DNA of 64,000 nucleotides, taken from NCBI RefSeq assembly GCF_030433645.1, contig NZ_JAROCG010000001.1, positions 1,178,001 through 1,242,000 of the forward strand. The letters run 5' to 3'. The notes beneath the pieces are model-generated. The model made no database searches. It was not told where the DNA came from and saw only the letters and a program-made list of their open reading frames with translations. The position numbers were made by a program, and so were the translations under genes. Positions 16,618 to 26,978 of this stretch are shown here, in pieces. Source of the DNA: Arthrobacter burdickii. Its GTDB lineage: Bacteria > Actinomycetota > Actinomycetes > Actinomycetales > Micrococcaceae. Within the stretch, counting starts at the first letter, position 1; each line of letters opens with the position of its first letter.

Positions 16618-17367
16618 ATGAACATCCTGATCCTCATCGCCGCCGACCTGCTGGCGATCACCCTCCTCACCTTCGGCCTGTACCTACGCCGCCACCGCCG
16701 TCGCGACCTCGTGGTCTCCTACCTCGGCATGAATGTCGGAGTCCTCGCGGTGGCGACGGCCCTCTCGGGCTCGGCGGCCGGCGTCGGGCTGGGACTCGGG
16801 CTGTTCGGCGTGCTCTCGATCATCCGTCTCCGCTCCACCGAGCTCGCCCAGCACGAGGTGGCCTACTACTTCTCCGCCCTGGCCCTCGGCCTCATCGCTG
16901 GCCTCGGCGCAGAACCGCTCTGGCTCCCGCTGGCACTCATGGGCCTGATCCTCGCGGTCATGGTCATCGGCGACTCCTCCCGGGTGCTGCCCGGGTACCG
17001 GCACCAGACCGTGGTGCTGGACCAGGCCATTGGTGACGAAGCACTACTCCAGGTGCGCCTGGCGGAGGTCCTCAACGCCCGGATCCATACCGCCACGGTG
17101 TCCGAACTGGACCTCGTGAATGACAAGACCATCGTCGAGGTCCGCTTCGAAGTGGTGTCCGCCCCGGCAGGGCGCCAAACGCCGCTGACACCGGTGACGC
17201 CGTCGATCGCCGCGCTCCCGGAGAGCGGCTCGGCGGGCACCACCTACTACACCGACCTGCCCGAGCCCACGCCCGCCGCGGACCCGGCACACGTTCCCGC
17301 GACCGCCCCCGCGACACGGCACGACCAGGACAGCGTGGCAGGAAGCGCACAGGCGAGGGTGTCGTGA
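16618..17367 (+). CDS. DUF4956 membrane protein
   Basis: A 249-residue protein. Four or five membrane helices occupy residues 1-125 (first helix LILIAADLLAITLLTFGLYL), with the conserved-looking loop LFGVLSIIRLRSTEL near residue 65. Residues 135-185 form a small soluble domain on the cytosolic side, and the last 65 residues are Pro/Ala/Thr-rich and disordered. The DUF4956 family has no established biochemical function. It is repeatedly encoded beside VTC-domain polyphosphate polymerases and CotH kinases, and here its stop overlaps the VTC gene start by 4 nt, so the two are made together. It is probably the membrane partner of the polymerase. A clear ribosome binding site CTGGAGAAG precedes the ATG. 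Confidence 0.85.
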   Translation: MNILILIAADLLAITLLTFGLYLRRHRRRDLVVSYLGMNVGVLAVATALSGSAAGVGLGLGLFGVLSIIRLRSTELAQHEVAYYFSALALGLIAGLGAEPLWLPLALMGLILAVMVIGDSSRVLPGYRHQTVVLDQAIGDEALLQVRLAEVLNARIHTATVSELDLVNDKTIVEVRFEVVSAPAGRQTPLTPVTPSIAALPESGSAGTTYYTDLPEPTPAADPAHVPATAPATRHDQDSVAGSAQARVS

Positions 17368-18143
17368 CCGCCGGCGACTTCGCGGGCCTCGATGCCCGGC
17401 CTTCCATCAGCCTCGACGAGCTCATCGGCGCAGCCGCCCTGCAGACCAGGGTGGACCGGAAGTACGTCGTCGGCACCCGGCTGGCAGGCAGCGTTCTCGA
17501 CGCCTTCGCCGCCGAGGTCCGCGTCCTCGAGATGCTCGGACGCCGTTCCTTCACCTACGACTCCGTCTACTTCGACACCCCCGACCTCGACAGCTACCTG
17601 CTCGCAGCCCATGGCAGGCGCCGCCGGTACAAGATCCGCACCCGCACGTACGTGGACAGTGGCACCAGCTTCCTCGAAGTGAAGACCGAGGGCGCCCGTG
17701 CGGCCACCGTCAAGGAACGCATCCCCTACGCGCTCTCCGACAGCCACCGCCTCACCCCCGAGGGCCTCGACTACGTCAACGAGACGCTGGCCTGCTCCAT
17801 CGGCTCGGTGCCCTCCGGTGTCCTCGAGCCTGTAATCGAGACCCGCTACCGCCGCATCACGCTGTACCTGCCGGAATCGGAGAGCCGGGCGACGATCGAC
17901 CTCGGTGTCACCTGGCGCAGGCCCGGAGGACGCCCCCACGAGCTCGACGGCGCGGTCATCCTCGAGACGAAATCGGGCAGCGCGGCAAGCGCCCTCGATC
18001 GCCACCTCTGGGCTTCCGGTATCCGGCCGAGCCGGATCTCCAAATTCGCCACCGGCATGGCCGCCCTCGACCCGGCGCTTCCCGCCAACCGTTGGCACCG
18101 CACCATCTCCACCTCCCTCCCGCTCCGCCCCCTGTCCCGCTGA
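17364..18143 (+). CDS. VTC-domain polyphosphate polymerase-like protein
   Basis: A 259-residue soluble protein of the VTC (CYTH/triphosphate tunnel) superfamily. Visible tunnel residues are RVDRKYVV near residue 30, the basic strand RRRRYKIRTRTY near 88-100, FLEVKTE, ETRYRRITLY and the acidic strand ILETKSG near 198. In yeast Vtc4 equivalent residues bind nucleotide and polyphosphate and catalyse chain growth from ATP. No SPX domain is present. The GTG at 17364 overlaps the DUF4956 stop. The bacterial function is not settled: polyphosphate synthesis or transfer of a phosphate-containing polymer at the membrane are both possible. It is followed 41 bp later by a secreted lipoprotein gene of the same operon. 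Confidence 0.88.
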   Translation: MTAGDFAGLDARPSISLDELIGAAALQTRVDRKYVVGTRLAGSVLDAFAAEVRVLEMLGRRSFTYDSVYFDTPDLDSYLLAAHGRRRRYKIRTRTYVDSGTSFLEVKTEGARAATVKERIPYALSDSHRLTPEGLDYVNETLACSIGSVPSGVLEPVIETRYRRITLYLPESESRATIDLGVTWRRPGGRPHELDGAVILETKSGSAASALDRHLWASGIRPSRISKFATGMAALDPALPANRWHRTISTSLPLRPLSR

Positions 18144-18184
18144 CCCGCTCGCTCCGACCTTCCGCCCTGACCAAAGGACTTCCC

Positions 18185-19810
18185 ATGCTTATCGTTCGCC
18201 GTTCCGTATCCAGCACCACCCTCAAGACCTCCGTCGCCGCACTCGCGCTCGCACTGTCCCTCGCCGGCTGCGGCACCGGCACTCCGAACGCCGGCTCCAC
18301 GACCACCACGCAGGACCCGGCGACGGCAGGGGCGACCGCCGAAGCACCTGCAGCGGATGACGCGACAGCTGAGACGGCAAGCGATACGACGGACGCGACC
18401 GCCGTCGTCGCCGCCGATGCCATCACCGAGGACACCCACTACGACGCCGACGACCTCACGTGGGATGCGGCAGAAGAAATCCCGGTCACCCTCGCGGACG
18501 GTGCGAGCAGCGCGACGGGGGACGGCGTCACCGTCGACGGCGACACCGTCACCATCACCGCAGCCGGGACCTACCGCCTGTCCGGAAGCCTCACCGACGG
18601 CCAGGTCGTCGTCGCCGCGGGGGAGGAGGACGTGGTGCGCGTCATCCTCGACGGCGTCGAGCTGGCGAGCAGCACCGGATCGCCCTTCGTGGTCACGAGT
18701 GCCAACGAGGCGCTCGTGTACCTGGAGGAGGGCAGCACCAACACCCTGACCGATGCCGACAGCTACGCGGACACCGGCACGGACGCCCCGAACGCGGCCC
18801 TGTACTCGACGGCTGACCTCACCATCGCCGGCTCCGGAGCCCTCACCGTCAACGGCAATGCCAACAACGGCATCGTCTCCAAGGACGGCCTGGTGCTGGC
18901 GGCCGGCGACGTCACCGTGGAGGCCGTGGACGACGGCATCGAGGGCAAGGACTACGTGGCCCTGCTCGGCGGGACCTACGACGTCACGGCCGGCGGCGAT
19001 GGCGTGAAGTCCACCAACGCGGACGAGGACGGCCGCGGCTGGTTCACTGTGTACGGCGGGCAGCTCGTGGTGTCCTCGGGCGACGACGGCGTCAAGGCCG
19101 CCACCATCCTCACCGTCGATGCGGGAACGGTGAATGTCACCGAATCCGTCGAAGGGATGGAAGCGCAGCACATCGCGGTCAACGGCGGCACCGTCGGAGT
19201 GACCTCCAGCGACGACGGCGTGAACGCGGCGGGCGGATCGTCCGGCACCACCGGTGGCGGGGGCGGAATGGGCGGCGGCGGCATGGAGGTGGGCGACTAC
19301 ACGGTCAGCGTGACCGGTGGAACCCTGACCATCAACTCCGAGGGCGACGGCCTCGACTCCAATGGCGATGCCAGCATCACGGGAGGCACCGTCGTCGTGA
19401 ACGGACCGACCGGCGACGGCAACGGCGCACTCGACGTGAACGGCGAACTGACCGTCGACGGCGGAACCGTCGCCGCGGCAGGCAGTGCCGGCATGGCCGT
19501 GACGCCGGGTTCGTCGTCGACGCAGTCGGGTGTGCAGCTCACCTTCGCCTCGTCGGTCCCCGCGGGTACGGCCGTCCAGATCGCCTCGGCGGACGGCACC
19601 GTCGTGGGCTCCTTCGTCACCACCAAGGACACTGCATCGCTGATCTTCTCCTCGGCGTCGATCACGGACGGGGAGACCTACACCGTCTACACCGGTGGCA
19701 CCACCACGGCGACGGAGGGCATCACCGAGGGCACCCTGGACGGAGCCGACGAACTCGGAACCGTCACCGCGGGCGAGTACACCCAGTCGCAGGGACCCGG
19801 AGGCCGCTGA
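18185..19810 (+). CDS. Beta-helical carbohydrate-binding-type lipoprotein (DUF4353-like)
   Basis: A 541-residue exported lipoprotein. The signal peptide ends in the lipobox LAGC near residue 33. A 55-residue Ala/Thr/Asp-rich spacer follows, then short repeats of the kind NGGTVGVTSSDDGVNAAGG and GGTYDVTAGGDGVKSTN, each predicted to form one turn of a right-handed beta-helix. This is the pattern of the carbohydrate-binding DUF4353 proteins. A Gly-rich loop (about residues 355-368) interrupts the helix. The C-terminal 90 residues form a separate beta-domain. The lipoprotein is anchored outside the membrane and is the last gene of the DUF4956-VTC operon. The ATG at 18185 gives a proper signal peptide; the longer frame to 18092 overlaps the VTC gene. 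The function is unknown; binding a cell-surface glycan is the best guess. Confidence 0.87.
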   Translation: MLIVRRSVSSTTLKTSVAALALALSLAGCGTGTPNAGSTTTTQDPATAGATAEAPAADDATAETASDTTDATAVVAADAITEDTHYDADDLTWDAAEEIPVTLADGASSATGDGVTVDGDTVTITAAGTYRLSGSLTDGQVVVAAGEEDVVRVILDGVELASSTGSPFVVTSANEALVYLEEGSTNTLTDADSYADTGTDAPNAALYSTADLTIAGSGALTVNGNANNGIVSKDGLVLAAGDVTVEAVDDGIEGKDYVALLGGTYDVTAGGDGVKSTNADEDGRGWFTVYGGQLVVSSGDDGVKAATILTVDAGTVNVTESVEGMEAQHIAVNGGTVGVTSSDDGVNAAGGSSGTTGGGGGMGGGGMEVGDYTVSVTGGTLTINSEGDGLDSNGDASITGGTVVVNGPTGDGNGALDVNGELTVDGGTVAAAGSAGMAVTPGSSSTQSGVQLTFASSVPAGTAVQIASADGTVVGSFVTTKDTASLIFSSASITDGETYTVYTGGTTTATEGITEGTLDGADELGTVTAGEYTQSQGPGGR

Positions 19811-19820
19811 TCCCGCCCGT

Positions 19821-19866
19821 ATCCCCTTCACTCTAGGTAGACTGATCTACCTAGAGCGAAGGGGAT
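19821..19866. promoter_or_regulatory. 46-bp near-perfect palindrome, TetR operator candidate
   Basis: CTCTAGGTAGA at 19831-19841 pairs perfectly with TCTACCTAGAG at 19846-19856 around a 4-bp centre. The outer arms ATCCCCTTC (19821-19829) and GAAGGGGAT (19858-19866) extend it to 21-bp arms with one mismatch (19830/19857). The ribosome binding site of the TetR gene (GAAGGGG, ATG at 19872) lies inside the right arm. The site begins 10 bp after the lipoprotein stop. The TAGGTAGA/TCTACCTA core looks like a TetR-family operator; as RNA it would be a strong hairpin that could also terminate the upstream operon. Confidence 0.7.
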
Positions 19867-19871
19867 GCGGA

Positions 19872-20444
19872 ATGCAGGGGACCAAGGGATCGGCGCGGGA
19901 GCGCCTGCTCGGTGCGGCGTCGAGGTTGTTCTATGCCGATGGCATGACGGCAACGGGTATCGACGCGATCACTGCGGAAGCAGGGGTGGCGAAGATGAGC
20001 CTGTACAACAACTTCGCCTCGAAGGAGGACCTGGTGCTCGCGTACATCGACGCCCGTCACGAGGAGTGGCTGGAGCTGTACCGTCGCCGGTCCGGGAACG
20101 CCGCCGGCCCCATGGACGGGGTGATGGCCGTGTTCGACGCCTACATCGATCACGCGTCGGCCGCCTACCTGCGCGGCTTCCGGGGGTGCGGCCTCCTCAA
20201 TGCGGCCGCCGAACTCCCGGTCGGCTCCCCGGGCCGTGAGGCGGTGCGCAGGCACAAGGAACAGGTGGAGGCCATCCTTGCCGGACACCTCACCGGCATC
20301 GTGCCTCCGCCGGTGGCGCGGAACACCGCTGAGCACCTGACGTTCCTGCTCGAGGGAGCGATGAGCCGGGCAGGCCTCGAAGGCCGGCCGGACCGCCTTG
20401 AGCGTGCCAGGACCATCGCCCGCGGACTGGTCGATTCCCTGTGA
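19872..20444 (+). CDS. TetR-family transcriptional regulator
   Basis: A 190-residue repressor. The N-terminal helix-turn-helix is ITAEAGVAKMSLYNNFASKEDLV (residues about 32-54). The ligand domain contains YLRGFRGCGLLNAAAELP, typical of the AcrR/TetR group that has a conserved cysteine at this place. The ATG at 19872 is the right start because it follows the operator and GAAGGGG. Its stop overlaps the GTG of the EamA transporter gene, so the two form an operon that is probably autoregulated through the palindrome at 19821-19866. The ligand is likely a compound handled by the transporter. Confidence 0.93.
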   Translation: MQGTKGSARERLLGAASRLFYADGMTATGIDAITAEAGVAKMSLYNNFASKEDLVLAYIDARHEEWLELYRRRSGNAAGPMDGVMAVFDAYIDHASAAYLRGFRGCGLLNAAAELPVGSPGREAVRRHKEQVEAILAGHLTGIVPPPVARNTAEHLTFLLEGAMSRAGLEGRPDRLERARTIARGLVDSL

Positions 20445-21394
20445 ACCGGAACCGCCTCGTCGGCCTCGGCGCGATCAGTGCCACGTCCCTGCTCTGGGGG
20501 ACGACGGGAACAGCTGCAACCTTCGCCCCGGGTGCCGGCCCCCTGGCGATCGGGGCGGCCGCCCTGGGCATCGGCGGCCTGTTGCAGGCCCTCATCGCCC
20601 TCCCGGCGCTGAGAGCTGCCCTTCCGGCGCTGCGCGCGAACCTGCCGGCAGTCCTCCTGGGCGCGGTGGCGGTGGGGATCTATCCCCTCGCGTTCTACAG
20701 CTCCATGCACTACGCCGGCGTCGCCGTCGGCTCGGTGGTGTCCCTGGCCTCCGCGCCACTGGCCTCCGGAGTCCTCGAGCGGCTCATCGACCGTCACCCG
20801 CTGAGCCGGTGGTGGATGCTGGCCGCGGGACTCGGCGTCCTGGGCAGCGCACTGCTGTGCCTGTCGAAGATGCAGGGCCCGGCCGGGGACGCCGCGGGGA
20901 CCGTCATCGGCACGGGACTGGGCCTGGTGGCAGGCGGCACCTACGCCACCTACTCGTGGGTGGTCCATCGCCTCATGACCCGCCGGATCAGCCGGGCCGC
21001 CTCGATGGGTGCCGTCTTCGGCGGGGGAGGCCTTCTGCTGATGCCGGTCCTCCTCATCACCGGCGCCCCGCTCATCGCCACCACGGAGGCGTTCCTGGTA
21101 GCCACGTACATGGCGCTGGTGCCGATGTTCCTCGGCTACCTGCTGTTCGGGTTCGGCCTCACCCGCATCTCCGCGAGTACCGCCACCACTGTGACCCTCA
21201 CGGAACCGGCGATCGCGGCGATCCTCGCCGTCGTCGTCGTCGGGGAACGGCTCGCCGCCGCAGGATGGATCGGCCTGGGCATCATCGGCGGAGCGCTGCT
21301 GATCCTCGCTTTCGCCCCGACCAATGCGGCGGCCCGGCAAGCGGATCAGCACCGGGAGGGCAGCCGGCAGCCGTCCCTCGGCCCGTCCACCTAG
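20441..21394 (+). CDS. EamA/DMT-family transporter
   Basis: A 317-residue protein with ten membrane helices in two EamA repeats (about residues 8-140 and 150-295). The first has LLWGTTGTAATF after the first helix, and the second ends in LAAAGWIGLGIIGGALLIL. Drug/metabolite transporters of this family export amino acids, nucleobases or toxic compounds. The GTG at 20441 overlaps the TetR stop, so expression follows that repressor. The last 25 residues are polar and Gln/Arg-rich. The substrate is unknown. Confidence 0.9.
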   Translation: MNRNRLVGLGAISATSLLWGTTGTAATFAPGAGPLAIGAAALGIGGLLQALIALPALRAALPALRANLPAVLLGAVAVGIYPLAFYSSMHYAGVAVGSVVSLASAPLASGVLERLIDRHPLSRWWMLAAGLGVLGSALLCLSKMQGPAGDAAGTVIGTGLGLVAGGTYATYSWVVHRLMTRRISRAASMGAVFGGGGLLLMPVLLITGAPLIATTEAFLVATYMALVPMFLGYLLFGFGLTRISASTATTVTLTEPAIAAILAVVVVGERLAAAGWIGLGIIGGALLILAFAPTNAAARQADQHREGSRQPSLGPST

Positions 21395-21396
21395 GA

Positions 21397-21621
21397 CTAC
21401 TGCTCGTCGTTCGCCCGTTCCTCGATCCAGTCGATCGCCGCATCGGAGAGGAAGATGCCATCAGTCCCGCGTTCGCCCATCCACCACGAGTCGGACGCGA
21501 TCAGGCCGCCGGCGCGGCTGATGTCGGCCGCTACCTCCGGCGTCAGGGCGCTGCCGTTGTTCTCGATGAGCCAGTCCCGCGTCCGAGGCGTCACGGCCGT
21601 CCACCACTGTTCAAGGTCCAT
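21397..21621 (-). CDS. Small conserved-looking acidic protein (74 aa)
   Basis: The ATG at 21621 opens 74 codons ending at 21397, 2 bp from the convergent transporter gene. The protein is acidic, with several tryptophans (DLEQWW, SDSWWMG, IDWIEE) and a helix-turn-helix-sized segment ALTPEVAADISRAGGLI. I do not recognise a named family. Codon use is like the neighbours. No strong ribosome binding site precedes the ATG, so translation may be leaderless. Longer in-frame extension to 21744 crosses the start of the divergent gene and is unlikely. Confidence 0.65.
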   Translation of the reverse strand: MDLEQWWTAVTPRTRDWLIENNGSALTPEVAADISRAGGLIASDSWWMGERGTDGIFLSDAAIDWIEERANDEQ

Positions 21622-21733
21622 GCCGGAAGTATGCCACCGGTCCGCTTCGTGCGCGCGCCGCCGGCCGCAGATGGCTGGCGCAGATAAGGGTGCAGGGGTG
21701 CAGCTATTCTGCGGCTGCGCGTACCGTGGGCGG

Positions 21734-23047
21734 ATGACCGCCACAGATCCGCGTCAGCAGCACATCGTCAGCACCCTCGTCGAGGCCCACCAGGACCTGA
21801 TGGGGGCAGATCCGCTCGCCTTCCGTGCCCGTTTCCGCAAGATGGCGGCGGACCCCTACGCCTTCTACCGCGGCAGCGCGTCGCTGTTCTACACCGACAT
21901 GGGGGAACTCCACGACCGGTGGGCGGACGAGCGCACGGGACGGGTCTGGATCCACGGCGACCTGCACGCCGAGAACTTCGGCACCTACATGAGCAACGAG
22001 GGGCGGCTGACGTTCGACGTCAACGACTTCGACGAGGCCTACGTAGGCCACTTCTCCTGGGACCTGCGCCGTTTCGTCGCCTCGCTGACCCTCCTGTGCT
22101 GGCAGAAGGCCCTGCCGACCCGGACGGTGCGCGATCTCGCGCGGACCTACCTCGATGCATACCTCGGTGCCGTCGAGGACTACGTGGAGGACGAGCAGTC
22201 GGCCTTCGCCTTCCGGCTGGACAACACCGAGGGCACCATCCACAGCGTGCTGCAGGAGGCCCGTGCGGCGCGGCGGACGGGCCTGCTCGACTCGCTGACC
22301 ACGATCGAGGGCTACGAGCGCCAGTTCCGCGACGACGGCTCCATCCGGATCCTCGATGACGAGGAGCACGCCGAGGTGGCGGACGCGTTCGACCGCTACC
22401 TCGACACCATCCCCGACAGCGGGCGAGCGCGCCGTCGCGTGTTCTACCGGGTCAAGGGCATCGTCGGCAAGAAGGGCTTCGGGATCGGCAGCGCCGGGCT
22501 GCCGACCTACAACGTGCTGATCGAGGGGTTCGACGAGGCGCAGGAGAACGACATCATCCTGACGATGAAGCAGTCGAACATCGCTGCGCCGAGCCGGATC
22601 GTCGACGACGATCGGGTCCACAGCTATTTCACGGATGACGGCCACCGCGCCGTCATCAGCCAGAGGTCGCTGCAGCCGCACACCGATCCGTTCCTCGGCT
22701 ACACGAGCATCGGGGGCGTCTCGTTCGTGGTCTCCGAACTCTCGCCGTACAAGCGGGACCTGTCCTGGGACGACCTCACCGAGCCCGAGCAGATGAAGCC
22801 CGTGCTCGAAGCCCTCGGCAAGGCGACGGCGAAGATCCACTGCTCGACGGACGAGGACAGCGACCACGACCTGGTGCCGTTCCGCACCGAGACGGCCATC
22901 CTGGCCGCCGTCGACCCTGCGCGCGACGAGTTCATCGAGGACATCACCGACTTCGGCGAGACCTACGCCGACACTGTGCGCCAGGACCACGCCCTCTTCG
23001 TCGACGCCTTCCGCGAGGGGCTCATCACCGCAGTGCCGGCAGCCTGA
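21734..23047 (+). CDS. DUF2252 protein, kinase-like fold
   Basis: A 437-residue soluble protein of the DUF2252 family. Its N-terminal half carries IHGDLHAENFG and FDVNDFDEAYVG, which resemble the catalytic HxDxxxxN and metal-binding DxD motifs of aminoglycoside-phosphotransferase-like kinases. The middle has RVKGIVGKKGFGIGSAG and LTMKQSN, a possible phosphate-binding glycine loop and lysine. Family function is not established. The ATG at 21734 directly precedes TATDPRQQHIVSTLVEAH; the longer frame to 21455 runs over the opposite small gene. It stands alone before the dnaK operon. Confidence 0.82.
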   Translation: MTATDPRQQHIVSTLVEAHQDLMGADPLAFRARFRKMAADPYAFYRGSASLFYTDMGELHDRWADERTGRVWIHGDLHAENFGTYMSNEGRLTFDVNDFDEAYVGHFSWDLRRFVASLTLLCWQKALPTRTVRDLARTYLDAYLGAVEDYVEDEQSAFAFRLDNTEGTIHSVLQEARAARRTGLLDSLTTIEGYERQFRDDGSIRILDDEEHAEVADAFDRYLDTIPDSGRARRRVFYRVKGIVGKKGFGIGSAGLPTYNVLIEGFDEAQENDIILTMKQSNIAAPSRIVDDDRVHSYFTDDGHRAVISQRSLQPHTDPFLGYTSIGGVSFVVSELSPYKRDLSWDDLTEPEQMKPVLEALGKATAKIHCSTDEDSDHDLVPFRTETAILAAVDPARDEFIEDITDFGETYADTVRQDHALFVDAFREGLITAVPAA

Positions 23048-23054
23048 GCAGGAG

Positions 23055-25058
<2,004 letters not shown>

Positions 25059-25060
25059 CC

Positions 25061-25723
25061 ATGCCGCACCACGGAAATGAAGAAGAGCACCAGTCAGAGC
25101 CGGTGAGCTCGTCCGACGACCGGAAGATCGACCCCGAGACGGGCGAAGTCCGTGGGCAGCAGAACGACGCCGGCGCTCCGGCCGCGGAGGAATCCGCGGC
25201 CGGAGGGCAGGCCGCGCCCGCCGGTGGTGCCTCCGAGGGGGATGCCCTGGCTCAGGCCGAGGCCATCCTGAACGAGGCCGGCGCCGACGGCGGGACCGAC
25301 CCGGCGGTGGACGTCGTCGCGGAACTCCGCAACGACCTGCTCCGCCTGCAGGCCGAGTACGTCAACTACCGGCGGCGCGTCGAGCGTGACCGCGATGTCG
25401 CGCGGGACCAGGCCGTCATCGGCGTCATCAACTCGCTGATGCCCGTCCTCGACGACATCGACGCCGCACGCCAGCACGGCGATCTGGCAGAGGGTCCGTT
25501 CGCGGCGATCGCGGGCAAGCTCGAGAACGTCCTCAAGGCGTACGAGCTCACCCGCATCGACGAGGTCGGCGTCGCGTTCGACCCGAACGTCCACGAAGCG
25601 CTCATGCAGCAGCCGAGCGCGGACGTCCAGGCCGACAGCGTCAGCCAGATCCTCCGCGCCGGCTACCGCAAGGGTGAGCGCGTCCTCCGGGCCGCGCAGG
25701 TCATCGTGGCGGTTCCGGAGTAA
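25061..25723 (+). CDS. grpE: Nucleotide exchange factor GrpE
   Basis: A 220-residue co-chaperone that releases ADP from DnaK. The first 85 residues are Gly/Ala/Glu-rich and disordered. A long coiled-coil helix follows (LRNDLLRLQAEYVNYRRRVERD), then the C-terminal beta-domain with GVAFDPNVHEALMQQ and the final LRAGYRKGERVLRAAQVIVA. The ATG lies 2 nt after the dnaK stop, so the two are cotranscribed. Confidence 0.96.
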   Translation: MPHHGNEEEHQSEPVSSSDDRKIDPETGEVRGQQNDAGAPAAEESAAGGQAAPAGGASEGDALAQAEAILNEAGADGGTDPAVDVVAELRNDLLRLQAEYVNYRRRVERDRDVARDQAVIGVINSLMPVLDDIDAARQHGDLAEGPFAAIAGKLENVLKAYELTRIDEVGVAFDPNVHEALMQQPSADVQADSVSQILRAGYRKGERVLRAAQVIVAVPE

Positions 25724-25732
25724 CTGGAACGC

Positions 25733-25825
25733 CGGGTGGGGCAGTCTTCCCGGGCCAACGAAATTCCTGCGCTCGCAGAGCTCGCTCCGGAATATTAAAG
25801 GCCCTACAGAAGACAGCCCCACCCG
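25733..25825 (+). repeat. Long-range inverted repeat in the grpE-dnaJ gap
   Basis: CGGGTGGGGCAGTCTTC at 25733-25749 pairs with GAAGACAGCCCCACCCG at 25809-25825 at 16 of 17 positions, with a 59-nt interval that is itself partly AT-rich (GGAATATTAAAG). It lies in the 208-bp gap between grpE and dnaJ, the longest gap in this operon. In RNA it would form a stable stem upstream of dnaJ. It might be a processing or stability element or a partial terminator; no T-tract follows. Confidence 0.6.
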
Positions 25826-25931
25826 TCTTCCCCGAACTGACCGGTTGAGAGGAAAAGGCCGGGCACTCGGGGTACGGCCGGACCCGTCCGGCCCCTACAT
25901 CTTCAGCAGTACCTACGAAAGGAGACGCCAA

Positions 25932-26927
25932 TTGGCTAGTCAGGATTGGGTCGAGAAGGATTTCTACAAGATCCTGGGTGTCTCCAAAGATGCGTCCGAC
26001 GCAGACATCAAGAAGTCGTACCGGAAGCTCGCACGCAAGTACCACCCTGACCAGAACCAGGGTGACGCAGCCTCCGAGAAGACGTTCAAGGACGTATCGG
26101 AGGCCTATTCCGTCCTGTCCGACGCCGAGCAGCGCCAGCAGTACGACGCCATCCGCGCGATGGGCGGCGGTGCACGGTTCTCCGCGGGCGGCGCAGGTGG
26201 TGGCGCCGGCGGCAGCGCCGGATTCGAGGACATCTTCGGCAACCTGTTCGGTCAGACCACGGGCACGCGCCAGCGCACCGGCTTCTCGAACGGCAACCTG
26301 CCTCCCGAATTCGCCGACCTGTTCGGCGGCGGGGGCATGGGTGGCAGTGGCTTCCCCGGCGGATTCCAGTCGACGCGTCCGCAGAAGGGCGCCGACCGCA
26401 CCGCCAGCACGTCCATCTCGTTCGCCGGGTCCATCAACGGGACCACGATCGGTCTCCGCGAGCCCTCGGGCGAGCAGATCGACGTGCGCATCCCTGCCGG
26501 CATCCGGGACGGGCAGAAAGTGCGCGTCAAGGGGAAGGGACAGCCCGGCCAGGCCGGACCGGGCGACCTCATGGTCACTGTCAACGTGAAGGACCACCCG
26601 CTCTTCACGCGCGACGGCGACAACATCCGCGTGCACGTGCCCGTCAGCTTTCCCGAGGCGGCGCTCGGCGCGCAGATCGACGTGCCGACCCTCACCGGTG
26701 AGCTGGTGAAGATGAGGATCCCCGCCGGAACACCGTCCGGAAGGACCCTCCGGCTCAAGGGCCGGGGCGTCAAGACCGCGAAGGCGACGGGTGATCTCCT
26801 GGTGACCGTCGACGTCGTCGTCCCGCAGAACCTGTCGAAGGAAGCCGAAGCCGCCGTCGAGGCGTTCCGGGACGCGACGAAGGACGCCGATCCGCGTGCG
26901 GGCCTCGCTGCGAAGGCGCGGCTGTAA
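25932..26927 (+). CDS. dnaJ: DnaJ-type co-chaperone without zinc finger
   Basis: A 331-residue J protein. The J domain (about residues 8-75) has the HPD tripeptide in KYHPDQNQGD. A Gly/Phe-rich linker with FEDIFGNLFG follows, then two beta-sandwich client-binding domains and a C-terminal dimer segment. The four CxxCxGxG repeats of class A DnaJ are absent, so this is a class B (CbpA/DjlA-like) protein in the operon position usually held by DnaJ. The start is TTG at 25932, given by AAAGGAGACGCCA upstream; the next residues ASQDWVEKDFYKILGV match the family N-terminus. Confidence 0.93.
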   Translation: MASQDWVEKDFYKILGVSKDASDADIKKSYRKLARKYHPDQNQGDAASEKTFKDVSEAYSVLSDAEQRQQYDAIRAMGGGARFSAGGAGGGAGGSAGFEDIFGNLFGQTTGTRQRTGFSNGNLPPEFADLFGGGGMGGSGFPGGFQSTRPQKGADRTASTSISFAGSINGTTIGLREPSGEQIDVRIPAGIRDGQKVRVKGKGQPGQAGPGDLMVTVNVKDHPLFTRDGDNIRVHVPVSFPEAALGAQIDVPTLTGELVKMRIPAGTPSGRTLRLKGRGVKTAKATGDLLVTVDVVVPQNLSKEAEAAVEAFRDATKDADPRAGLAAKARL

Positions 26928-26978
26928 CAGTACATTTGAGCAACCGCCGGGAGCACCGGCAGCGGAAGGAGGCATGCA

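Noticed and set aside
14163-16670. Antisense open frame of 835 codons across the glycosidase and glycosyltransferase genes
   Set aside because: It mirrors two well-supported genes on the other strand. Long antisense frames are common at this GC content, and the translation has no domain motifs and a biased Arg/Gly/Val composition.
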